A stretch of 10,683 nucleotides of DNA from assembly GCA_023136395.1 (NCBI GenBank), contig JAGLRI010000034.1:1-10683 (forward strand). Direction: 5' to 3'. This DNA is from Candidatus Bathyarchaeota archaeon (GTDB lineage: Archaea; Thermoproteota; Bathyarchaeia; Bathyarchaeales; Bathyarchaeaceae). Position 1 is the stretch's first letter. Every line of letters begins with the position of its first letter. The notes below the pieces were generated by a model. The model made no database searches. It saw only the letters and a list, made by a program, of their open reading frames with translations, and was not told the origin of the DNA. The translations under genes and the position numbers were made by a program. Shown in pieces: positions 1-7,445 of this stretch.

Positions 1-67
1 ATTTTAGTTGAGCATAAGTAAATCCCTGTTTGAGTGCTTTGAAAGATTGTAAAGAAAATTATTTCTA

Positions 68-81
68 AATGAACGTTCATT
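68..81. repeat. 14-bp perfect palindrome upstream of the tRNA gene
   Basis: The sequence AATGAACGTTCATT is fully self-complementary. It sits about 25 bp upstream of the TATA-like box of the tRNA gene and 54 bp upstream of the mature tRNA. It could be an operator or a site for a dimeric DNA-binding protein, or it could be chance in AT-rich DNA. No second copy was seen in the window. Confidence 0.4.
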
Positions 82-105
82 ACTAATCCTTGCACTTGAA
101 GTTGC

Positions 106-115
106 TATTAAAAAT
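106..115 (+). promoter_or_regulatory. TATA-like box of the tRNA-Arg gene
   Basis: TATTAAAAAT is centred about 26 bp upstream of the first base of the mature tRNA. This is the normal archaeal spacing from TATA box to transcription start. Start at or a few bases before the mature 5' end would leave little or no leader for RNase P to remove. The call is inferred from position and composition only. Confidence 0.55.
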
Positions 116-135
116 GGAAAACTGTTAGATTATTA

Positions 136-227
136 GGGCCCGTGGCCAAGTTAGGAAAAGGCGCCGGCCTTCTACGGGAAACGAAGAGAGCCGGAGATCC
201 GGGGTTCAAATCCCCGCGGGCCCGCCA
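136..227 (+). tRNA. tRNA-Arg (anticodon UCU) with 14-nt intron and encoded CCA
   Basis: This gene reads AGA (and possibly AGG) codons as arginine. The acceptor stem GGGCCCG (136-142) pairs fully with CGGGCCC (217-223), followed by discriminator G224 and an encoded CCA (225-227). The D stem is GCC/GGC (145-147 with 160-162), with A at 149 and the GG pair at 154-155. The anticodon stem CCGGC/GCCGG is 164-168 with 190-194. The T arm has stem CGGGG/CCCCG around loop TTCAAAT (200-216). Between the two halves of the anticodon stem there are 21 nt instead of 7. Removing 175-188 gives the loop CTTCTAA with anticodon TCT (171-173). The intron lies at the canonical 37/38 position. The gene runs towards leuS and is probably a separate transcription unit. 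Confidence 0.96.
175..188 (+). other. Archaeal tRNA intron (bulge-helix-bulge type)
   Basis: The 14-nt intron CGGGAAACGAAGAG is inserted after nucleotide 37. The loop bases CTTC (169-172) pair perfectly with GAAG (183-186) to form the 4-bp central helix. This leaves 3-nt bulges TA|C (173-175) and AG|A (187-189), which hold the two cleavage sites for the archaeal splicing endonuclease. A short loop, 176-182, closes the far side, so the motif is a relaxed bulge-helix-loop form with little intron hairpin. Boundaries follow from this pairing plus restoration of a 7-nt anticodon loop. Confidence 0.93.
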
Positions 228-229
228 CA

Positions 230-242
230 TTTATTATTTTTT
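230..242 (+). terminator. T-rich terminator after the tRNA gene
   Basis: Directly after the CCA there is a T-rich stretch that ends in six consecutive T (237-242), with no strong hairpin. Archaeal RNA polymerase typically terminates at such oligo-T tracts in the non-template strand. The rest of the gap to the end of leuS (243-399) shows no gene. It holds only a weak GGTT/AACC hairpin at 347-361 and a pyrimidine-rich stretch on the minus strand (about 308-325) where leuS transcripts might end. Confidence 0.5.
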
Positions 243-399
243 GTAAAATTAATTGCTTGAACTTATTTTGTGTTGGGAAAAGAAGAGTAGCCATGCATGA
301 ATGTGCAATAAAGAAGAATAATGGTTTTTGGGATTACGCCATTTATGGTTGAATAATAACCTTATTTTCTGATGGAAGCGCTACATATTACAGGCGACT

Positions 400-3285
400 T
401 TACTCCATATAGATGGCGGGTCTATAAGGTTTAGCGATACTCGCTCTTTTCTTCGGGTCATACCGTTGCATGTCCTCTTCATCATATATGTTGATTGTTA
501 CATTAAATTCTCGTTCAAGGAATCTTTTTGCTTCTTTAAGTATTTTCTTTTCGTTCATTACACTTTGTAGTCGTCTTTTTTTCCTGTCATCAGGCATTCT
601 ATTGATCTCATCCAGTGTCTCTTTAACAAATTTCGTTACACTTCCTGCCATGCTTTTCAGTTCTGGGTCTGTCATCAATTCTTTTATAAGATTGCCTAGA
701 GTAACCCGGATAGGAGTTGATTTCTCTAATGATTTTAAATAGACGTTCCATTTCCATGGCGCTGATACGTAATAGCAGATTCTCTTAGGAGTAATTTCTG
801 TCGCTTTAATTATGTTCAATGTGTCTTCAAGCAAATTCTTAACGAGGCTTTCGGATTCTTCCGCTTCTACGTTGATCTTTGACTTGTCATAAGATGGCCA
901 ATCTGTAGTGGAAATAAAATCTCTGTTCCCCATTAAATACCAGAATTCTTCACATGTATATGGAATGAACGGTGTTAAAAGACGAATCCATATGTTTACG
1001 ACTTGATTCAGGACAATTTGGTTTGGTTTTCTAACTCGTCTTAGATACCATCGGATATCGTTCCAGATTTCAAAGAACCCAACTTCAGCTGCGGTTCTGG
1101 TCTTTAAAGTTTCCAAAGCCTCGGTAACTTGATGAATTCGCTTCTGAATTGCATTGAGTAACCATAAATCTAAACTTGTAATTTCTTTCCTTCCTGAATT
1201 TTTAGTTAGTTGGTTCAAGAAGTTGTGAAACGATTGGAGTTTCACATTAGTACTGCTTGCGTTCTTTTCTCGCCAGTCTGGGTCATCCATTCCTTGAGCT
1301 CCTAAAATCGATGTTAACCTTGTTGCGTCAGCTCCATGCTGATTGATCGCATTCTTTAATGTAACAAAGTTACCTTTAGATTTGGACATCTTCGCCCCTT
1401 CAATCATCACCATCCCATTAACACTAATGCCGCGAGGCCACAGTTCCCTAGGAAATAAGGCTGTATGCTGGAATAGGAAGAAAGACAAGTGATTGGGTAT
1501 GAGTTCTTTAGCCGATATCCTTAGGTCTACAGGATACCAATATAGGAATTCTGCTCTCATCTCTTCTAGAATGGCTGGTTCTACTCCTGAATCTTCAGCA
1601 ACTTTTTTTACGTTACCCTTTTCAAGGAAAATATAATCAAAAACTTTTCCACTAAGTTGTTCGGTTTTGATGCCGTGTTGCTTAATGTGTTTATTGATTG
1701 TGTAGAAAGCCATGTATATTGTTGAATCGCTGAGAGTTTCTACGATCCATCCCGGACTCCAGGGTAACGGTGTTCCCAATCCTGTTCTACGAACACAGGC
1801 CCATTCTCGAAGCCAGTCCATTCTGTCGTGAAAGTAGCTGCGAGCTGTCTCAGGATATATGTTGGCTTTATCCGCGGCTTCATGTGTTTTTATTTTCCAC
1901 TCAGGATCGGAGTATAGTAGAAACCACTGATCTGCGAGGATCTTAACTAAGCATCTGGTAGTGCATCGGCAAATTACCTCTTGAGGAATGTCGTATATTG
2001 AGTCAGCTATGTTATCTTTAACGAAATCTTCTATCAATTCTGTCTTAACAGTTTTAACTAACTTACCTGCATACTTACCACAAATGGGCTTTAAAACACC
2101 CGTGTGAAACTCCTTTTTGTATAGGATGTTTGTAGCTTCTTCAACCTTGGGGTCAAACTGGTCCTTAATCTTCAATTGTTTTACTATTTCGACGGCGGGG
2201 TATTCTCCAAAGCCTTCAACACTTATCATAGAAATGGGTTTGATATTCTTGACGATTCCAGGATCTAAACCAACTTCCTGCAGTCTTCCAGGGTTCTCAA
2301 CTAGGTCCTTAATGGCGATCCAGTCAGCTGGAGCGTGAGCTGGAACGCTGTAAACTACACCAGTAGCTGAGTCTGAGTTAACGAACCAACCGGGCAGTAT
2401 TGGAAGCTTGCGTTTAGTGATGGGGTCTCTGAAGAACTTACCAACGAGTTCAATGCCTTTAAACTCACGTTCAATTTTTACTTTCCTGAGTTGCTCAACG
2501 AGTTTTTCTGCAGCCTGTTTGCTAATAATCCACTTTTCATCTTCAACTTGTGCTTCAACATAGGTAGCTTCGGGATTAATGAACATGTTTGTGACGCCGT
2601 AGATTGTCTCGGGACGGAAAGTTGCCGCTGGTAAATAAGAGTTGTTAAAGGGAAATTTAATTAAGGTGTATTCTTCAGGAGAGACGCCTTCGCCTTCAAG
2701 GCGATCGTGATCACCTGTAGGGCTCTCACAATTAGGACACCATACAACTGGATGCGTCCCCTTTGCAACATATCCCATTTCACGTAAGGTATTATACTGC
2801 CACTCTACAAACCGGCTAAAGGTAGGTTCCAATGAAGTTGTATGAAACTCGCGACGCCAATCAATGGAATATCCTATTCGTCTGACTGCTTTCTTGCTTT
2901 CTCGTGTATAATATTGAGCCATATAGACAGGATCTACAAGCTTTTTTAATTTCTCCTCTGGAACTCCGTCAATGACCTTTAATGCTCTAATCTCTTTTTG
3001 ATCCCCCATCTTAACACGTAAAGCAGCACCTACAATTGGCTCCCCAGTCCAATGCCAAGCCCATGGAAAAAGAGTATTATACCCTTGCATACGCTTAAAA
3101 CGGGCATAAACATCGACACGTGTTGCAGTAAACCCGTGTCCAACATGGAGAGGACCGTTCATGTAGGGATATGGAAATGTAACAAAGCATTTTTTTCTTT
3201 CAGGATCTGGATCCGCTTCAAAGATTTTTGCTTTCTCCCACTTCCTTCGCCACTTCTCTTCAAGCTTCTTCCAATTAATCTTCAT
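400..3285 (-). CDS. leuS: Leucyl-tRNA synthetase, archaeal type
   Basis: This class I synthetase attaches leucine to tRNA-Leu in the cytosol and removes mischarged residues in its CP1 editing domain. The protein is 961 residues, the usual archaeal length. The HIGH motif appears as HVGH (47-50) and the KMSKS signature is at 632-636. A WCPNC pair (182-186) lies in the usual Zn-binding part of the insert region. The editing domain shows the threonine-rich strand TFRPETIYG (222-230) and the PAHAPADW motif with the conserved Asp at 321. The anticodon-binding domain follows, and the C-terminal end RPAIYME matches the archaeal tail that contacts the long arm of tRNA-Leu. The ATG overlaps the end of alaS by 11 bp, and a G-rich ribosome binding site (GGGGG) lies about 10 nt upstream inside alaS. 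This suggests translational coupling and cotranscription. Only the SATGVV stretch before PAH departs slightly from the usual GTGVV pattern. Confidence 0.98.
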   Translation of the reverse strand: MKINWKKLEEKWRRKWEKAKIFEADPDPERKKCFVTFPYPYMNGPLHVGHGFTATRVDVYARFKRMQGYNTLFPWAWHWTGEPIVGAALRVKMGDQKEIRALKVIDGVPEEKLKKLVDPVYMAQYYTRESKKAVRRIGYSIDWRREFHTTSLEPTFSRFVEWQYNTLREMGYVAKGTHPVVWCPNCESPTGDHDRLEGEGVSPEEYTLIKFPFNNSYLPAATFRPETIYGVTNMFINPEATYVEAQVEDEKWIISKQAAEKLVEQLRKVKIEREFKGIELVGKFFRDPITKRKLPILPGWFVNSDSATGVVYSVPAHAPADWIAIKDLVENPGRLQEVGLDPGIVKNIKPISMISVEGFGEYPAVEIVKQLKIKDQFDPKVEEATNILYKKEFHTGVLKPICGKYAGKLVKTVKTELIEDFVKDNIADSIYDIPQEVICRCTTRCLVKILADQWFLLYSDPEWKIKTHEAADKANIYPETARSYFHDRMDWLREWACVRRTGLGTPLPWSPGWIVETLSDSTIYMAFYTINKHIKQHGIKTEQLSGKVFDYIFLEKGNVKKVAEDSGVEPAILEEMRAEFLYWYPVDLRISAKELIPNHLSFFLFQHTALFPRELWPRGISVNGMVMIEGAKMSKSKGNFVTLKNAINQHGADATRLTSILGAQGMDDPDWREKNASSTNVKLQSFHNFLNQLTKNSGRKEITSLDLWLLNAIQKRIHQVTEALETLKTRTAAEVGFFEIWNDIRWYLRRVRKPNQIVLNQVVNIWIRLLTPFIPYTCEEFWYLMGNRDFISTTDWPSYDKSKINVEAEESESLVKNLLEDTLNIIKATEITPKRICYYVSAPWKWNVYLKSLEKSTPIRVTLGNLIKELMTDPELKSMAGSVTKFVKETLDEINRMPDDRKKRRLQSVMNEKKILKEAKRFLEREFNVTINIYDEEDMQRYDPKKRASIAKPYRPAIYME

Positions 3286-6055
3286 GAACGCTTTCCCCCA
3301 ACTGTCTTTTTATGATTTCCTCAACTTTCTTCAGTGCCTCCGGTACCTTTCTGATTAATGTTCCGCCTCCTTGAGCAAAATCGAGTCTACCACTTCCTCC
3401 ACCACCTAGCATGGATGCAGCTTCTCCCGCGATGTCTCGGGCGTTTATGCCTTGTTTAATTGCATCCTTTCCAGCCATCACTACGATACTAACAGTTTCA
3501 TTTACAGCATAGAGAGAGACAACGATTTTTGCTTCCATATCGACTAATTCGCTAGCTATTTTGATGAGGAGATTTACATCAGCATTCTTTAATTTTTGGA
3601 TTATAACTTTAACTCCGTGAATCTCCTTAGCAGTAGCTAGGTACTCTTTAGCCTCAAATTTTGCGATCTTTTCGTAGAGGCGTTCCCTCTCACGTCGTGT
3701 TACCTTCAACTCTGAGACAAGACGCTCCGTTGTTTCTTCAACTTTTTCAAGTGGAACATTGATCATTTCAGAAATTTTCCAGAGCACCCTTTCATTTTGT
3801 TGAGCGACTTTCAATGCTGGGAGCCCCGCGCTAAAAACGATTCTTTCTACCCCATCTTGAATCCTCTCTGTGTGTACGATCTTTATGAATCCGATCTCTC
3901 CAGTAGTTCTATTTTGGATTCCACCGCAAGCTTCCACGTCCCAGTCTCCAATTTTTACGACGCGGATTTCCCTACCGGGTACGACTCCTCCTTGATACAA
4001 CCTAAAGCCGTGGCGCTTCTCTGCAACCTCCCGGAGCATCCAAGACACTTTAACTGGAATGTTTTTCATAACAGCCTCGTTCGCTAGTTGTTCGATTCGA
4101 TGCATCTCTTCCTGTGTTAACCGTTTAAAATGTGAAATGTCGAGTCTGGATCTTTCAACTCCTTTCTGAGCTCCTGCTTGCCAAACGTGTTCCCCAAGCA
4201 CACGCCTAGCAGCACCCATGAGAAGGTGAGTCGCTGTGTGATGTTTCATCAAGTTGCTCCGCCGTTCCCAATCAATGAACCCTCTTACTTCGTCTCCTTC
4301 TTTTAGAACAGGTCCATTAACTACGTGAACGATTAGGTTCCCAATTTTTTGAACATCAACAACCTCTAATCGTTCTTTATCAACCTTTAGATATCCGTGA
4401 TCCCCTGGTTGACCCCCTCCCTCAGGATAGAACGCGGTTTTTTCAAGTATAACATATTCGCTGTTTACGACTCGTAGAACCTTTGTTTCAAATTCTGAGA
4501 GATAAGGTTTTTCATAGTATAACTTCTTCGTCTCAGGGAGGTCAAAAATTTTTTCTTTCAATCCCTCTATCACTTCTACCTCTTGCGGTGGAGGAGCTTG
4601 AACATGTTTTTCTGCGACCATCGTATAGAAATTCTCAGGTATGTTAACTTGAATTCCCTCTGCCATAGCCGTTTCACAAACGATTTCCGGTGGAAGACCG
4701 TGGGAGTCATAGAGATCTATGAGTGTTTTCACTGGAATCTGAAAAACTTCCTTAGCCTTCAACTCTTGGGCAACCTTCTTAATGAGCCCCTTACCCCTTT
4801 TGAGCGCTTGCTTAAACTTATCCCGTTCTACCGAAAGAATCTCAAGTATTACGTCTTGCATTTCCCTAAACCGAGGAAAATCCTTCGACCAAAACGCAAT
4901 TTGCATGTCAATAATATCGAGAAGCTTTTCCTCAATCCCGAGGGTTATAAGAGCCTTGTACGTACGACGAAGCATCAACCTTGCTAAATACCCCTCGCGC
5001 ACGTTAGAGGGAACAACACCTTCCGCGAGCATTAAAACTAAACATTTTGAATGATCTACGACGGCAAAGACATTTTCTATTGGAAACAATAATTTGCAAA
5101 GTTCGTTTAAACTAACACCGAGGTGTGCAGCAATTTTTTTTCGAGCTTCCCCTCGATTAGCTTTTTTCCCTATACTCATCAAGCCAGAAAGCTTAGCTAC
5201 TCTCTCAAGAAATTCCCAATTTACCTCGTTTATCTCCGCCAATTTAAAAATTTGGTTCAAAATAGGATTATATACTGCGTGGAAAGAACTCAAAGATCCC
5301 TGCGATAACCACGTAAATCGTTCAATTCCATATCCCGTGTCAACAGTTCGTATCGGAAGTTCAATGAGCTCTTTTCCAACTACTTTAAACTTCATAAACA
5401 CCAATGTAGCAACTTCTAATCCTCGAATGATGCTCTCAACGCATGGTCCTGCGTTTCCTCCACCAGACCACACTCCCTCCTTATAACTGACTTCCTCCGA
5501 TTTTACTCCTAATTCTTTTGTAACAAACTCGTGGTGATACCTTACTGTTTCATCTTTCCAGTAAATCTCTTCATCTGGACTGTTAAATGCATGATGCCCT
5601 CCCATCTCGAAGATGGTCAAATGACGACCAAAAGTGGGTCCTACATTATCTACGTCTACAAACCTGATGCAGGGTTGGCTTATCACTAGTGGATTAGCTG
5701 GAGGAAGAGTTATACCCTCTGTAACATATGGTTGAAAGTCAATTATACTTGCATTTGTAAAGTAAAGGTCATCTCTCCACCTAGCCACAACCGGATACGG
5801 CTCGATTTTTTCATGTCCCTTTTTCTCAAAGAAGGAGATAAATGCTTCTCGCATTTCTCGAAAGTTATAGCGCTTACGCGTAGGGGGATTATTAATAAAA
5901 GTGTATGGGGTGCACCCTTCGTTTGTCAATTCTCCGCAGACCTTCTGGTCCAGATTTTGTGTCCAAAAATAATCCTTACACACTGGGCATAATTTTCGAA
6001 CAAATCCATATTCCGTAAAGAAAGGAATACGATACTCGCTATCTGGAAAACTCAT
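3275..6055 (-). CDS. alaS: Alanyl-tRNA synthetase, archaeal type
   Basis: This class II synthetase charges tRNA-Ala and edits Ser and Gly mischarging. I chose the ATG at 6055 (926 residues). An in-frame GTG directly before it (6056-6058) is possible, but GGTGAGG lies 8 nt from the ATG and only 5 from the GTG. The N-terminal archaeal extension has four cysteines (23, 26, 40, 48) in a zinc-finger arrangement. Class II motifs are visible around FEMGGHHAF (149-157), GGGNAGPC (198-205) and RTVDTGYGIERF (236-247). The editing domain has HHTATHLL with His606 and His610, then ACGGIQ with Cys710. The next expected ligand, normally His in CGGTH, is Gln714 here. A coiled-coil segment (about 765-805) precedes the C-terminal domain with LGGGGSG (883-889). 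The gene follows rpl12 after a 152-bp gap and overlaps leuS by 11 bp. Confidence 0.98.
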   Translation of the reverse strand: MSFPDSEYRIPFFTEYGFVRKLCPVCKDYFWTQNLDQKVCGELTNEGCTPYTFINNPPTRKRYNFREMREAFISFFEKKGHEKIEPYPVVARWRDDLYFTNASIIDFQPYVTEGITLPPANPLVISQPCIRFVDVDNVGPTFGRHLTIFEMGGHHAFNSPDEEIYWKDETVRYHHEFVTKELGVKSEEVSYKEGVWSGGGNAGPCVESIIRGLEVATLVFMKFKVVGKELIELPIRTVDTGYGIERFTWLSQGSLSSFHAVYNPILNQIFKLAEINEVNWEFLERVAKLSGLMSIGKKANRGEARKKIAAHLGVSLNELCKLLFPIENVFAVVDHSKCLVLMLAEGVVPSNVREGYLARLMLRRTYKALITLGIEEKLLDIIDMQIAFWSKDFPRFREMQDVILEILSVERDKFKQALKRGKGLIKKVAQELKAKEVFQIPVKTLIDLYDSHGLPPEIVCETAMAEGIQVNIPENFYTMVAEKHVQAPPPQEVEVIEGLKEKIFDLPETKKLYYEKPYLSEFETKVLRVVNSEYVILEKTAFYPEGGGQPGDHGYLKVDKERLEVVDVQKIGNLIVHVVNGPVLKEGDEVRGFIDWERRSNLMKHHTATHLLMGAARRVLGEHVWQAGAQKGVERSRLDISHFKRLTQEEMHRIEQLANEAVMKNIPVKVSWMLREVAEKRHGFRLYQGGVVPGREIRVVKIGDWDVEACGGIQNRTTGEIGFIKIVHTERIQDGVERIVFSAGLPALKVAQQNERVLWKISEMINVPLEKVEETTERLVSELKVTRRERERLYEKIAKFEAKEYLATAKEIHGVKVIIQKLKNADVNLLIKIASELVDMEAKIVVSLYAVNETVSIVVMAGKDAIKQGINARDIAGEAASMLGGGGSGRLDFAQGGGTLIRKVPEALKKVEEIIKRQLGESVHED

Positions 6056-6087
6056 CACCTTACCCTCACCAATAAAAAAGGGAAACT

Positions 6088-6145
6088 TAGCTAGCTAGCT
6101 ACAACAATTAACCTATTAACGTATACAGGTACATTTAACCTATTA
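6088..6145 (-). promoter_or_regulatory. Candidate alaS promoter/operator region with repeats
   Basis: The 152-bp gap between rpl12 and alaS holds two exact copies of TAATAGGTTAA on the minus strand (6118-6108 and 6145-6135), 27 bp apart. It also holds a self-complementary tetranucleotide tract TAGCTAGCTAGCTA (6088-6101). The copy nearer alaS, running into GGTTAATT, lies roughly 50-60 bp before the alaS start and could serve as a TATA region, with transcription starting near the TAGC tract. No oligo-T terminator follows rpl12, so readthrough from the ribosomal genes is also likely. A promoter function is inference. Confidence 0.4.
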
Positions 6146-6207
6146 GTTTATTGTGTTCTTTTCCCTTAATAGTGAGGGTATCCCCTTGAATATGAAAATG
6201 GGGTAGT

Positions 6208-6510
6208 CTATCCGAATAATGCTCCAAGGCCTTCTAATGCTACTTCTTCCTTCTCTTCTTCTTTCTTTTCCTTCTTTTCAGAAGGTTTTTCTTCTGTTGT
6301 TGCTGCGGGTGTGCTTGGGGGGGCCATTGGCATAAACTCGGGGGATTTGATCGCCTCATCTATGTCAACTTCGGTGAGGGATGCCACAAGAGCCTTTACC
6401 CTGATAGGATCTGCATTAATACCTGCTGCAGTAAGTACCTGAGTTATGTTCTCTTCATTGACCGATTTTTCCGCTTTGTGTAGGAGCATTGCGGCGTACA
6501 CGTATTCCAT
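6208..6510 (-). CDS. rpl12: Ribosomal protein L12 (archaeal P1/L12 stalk protein)
   Basis: This is the 100-residue acidic stalk protein of the large subunit. Dimers of it bind P0 and recruit translational GTPases. The N-terminal helical dimerisation domain begins MEYVYAAMLLHKA and runs to about residue 58. A Pro/Ala/Thr hinge follows (61-72), then a Lys/Glu-rich segment (73-89), and then the conserved C-terminal factor-binding motif EGLGALFG (93-100). Length and architecture are typical of archaeal L12. A strong ribosome binding site, GGTGGTGA, precedes the ATG. The gene starts 36 bp after the P0 stop, so it is almost certainly in the same transcript. It is not related in sequence to bacterial L7/L12. 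Confidence 0.98.
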   Translation of the reverse strand: MEYVYAAMLLHKAEKSVNEENITQVLTAAGINADPIRVKALVASLTEVDIDEAIKSPEFMPMAPPSTPAATTEEKPSEKKEKKEEEKEEVALEGLGALFG

Positions 6511-6546
6511 AACCTTTCACCACCTTTTTTTCTATGATCTTCCTTT

Positions 6547-7434
6547 TCAACTTTTCTGAATCAAGGACTCAGACTTTCCTTTGATCATGTCAATCCTCAT
6601 ACTTAAACTTAACATTTCACTGTGGGCTTTTTTTACGAGAACAATAATTGTGTCTTGACTTAATATCGTTGCATTTAGAGCTAACTTGAAAGCTTCTTGA
6701 TGTGCTATTTGAAGGAGTATAGCGATGTTTTCTGAAAGTGGATAAATGGTATTCAGTGATACGTTAAATGCCCAAACGTGGGCTTCTTCTATACTTCGTT
6801 TTGTTTCCTCTAGATCAAGCCTCAGTTGTTCTTCAGTTACGACGGCTCCGTCGTCGTAAACTAACTTCATAGTTAGCCCGATCTCTGCTGTTTTTAAGTC
6901 TAGTTTAGATAATACCGCTGCAAGCCTCGCGGTTATGACTTCTCCCTTTTTTGCTGCCATGGTGTCACGGTTAATCCAGACACTTCCAGACTCTATTCTT
7001 GTGCGTAGACCTATAGCGTTAAATTGACTGATGATCGGACCTGGGGGTGCTCCAGTGTTTCCCGCGGGAATGACCACATCTTGTATCGCAATATCTCCAG
7101 CCCTTGCAGTTGTCTTAACTTTATTTTTTTGAAGGAGCAAAACTAATCTGAAAGGATTAATGTTGGTGAAAAGAAAAATGTTTGACCCACTTAATTGTTC
7201 TTTAAACTTTTTAAGGTTAGGCTTGTCCTGGCATTTATCGATAGCCCTTTTCATACTAGAATTTTTGGTTACAAGGAAATATGCGCTTTTCTCAAGTCTT
7301 CTTCTAAGCTCTTGAAGTTGAGCCGCCCTAACCTTTTGTAGGCTTGCTACTCCGATGACCTTATATTGGTTTATAAGACTTTCAACTTCTTCAGCTTTTT
7401 CAGTTTTTTCCAACAACGTTTGACTCGATGGCAT
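6547..7434 (-). CDS. rplP0: Ribosomal protein P0 (archaeal L10), lacking the acidic tail
   Basis: This is the base of the ribosomal stalk. It binds 23S rRNA next to L11 and carries L12 dimers. The rRNA-binding domain covers about residues 1-105, with the archaeal insertion domain after it; the stretch GNTGAPPGPII (125-135) and the following RTRIESGSVWI are characteristic. The C-terminal helical spine has two clear copies of a 26-residue L12-binding module (about 223-248 and 249-274; Asn228/254 and His245/271 are in register). The protein stops at residue 295, shortly after the spine. The Lys/Glu-rich segment and the GLGALFG-like end that many archaeal P0 proteins share with L12 are absent, and the 36 bp before rpl12 leave no room for a frameshifted tail. 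The start is 11 bp after L1, with GAGG as ribosome binding site. Confidence 0.96.
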   Translation of the reverse strand: MPSSQTLLEKTEKAEEVESLINQYKVIGVASLQKVRAAQLQELRRRLEKSAYFLVTKNSSMKRAIDKCQDKPNLKKFKEQLSGSNIFLFTNINPFRLVLLLQKNKVKTTARAGDIAIQDVVIPAGNTGAPPGPIISQFNAIGLRTRIESGSVWINRDTMAAKKGEVITARLAAVLSKLDLKTAEIGLTMKLVYDDGAVVTEEQLRLDLEETKRSIEEAHVWAFNVSLNTIYPLSENIAILLQIAHQEAFKLALNATILSQDTIIVLVKKAHSEMLSLSMRIDMIKGKSESLIQKS

Positions 7435-7445
7435 AATTCTTTCCT

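Noticed and set aside
1..80. Minus-strand frame starting at ATG 80, open to the window edge (26 codons), with AAGGA before the ATG
   Set aside because: Too short to judge; an open run of this length is expected by chance in AT-rich DNA, the sequence resembles no family I know, and the ATG lies inside a palindrome.
347..361. GGTT-AACC hairpin between the tRNA and leuS ends as a bidirectional terminator
   Set aside because: Only four base pairs, and no T-tract directly after it on the minus strand.
6163..6210. CCCT/AGGG and CCCC/GGGG small inverted repeats after rpl12 as a terminator or leader element
   Set aside because: Stems of four base pairs with long loops and no oligo-T tract; not distinguishable from chance.
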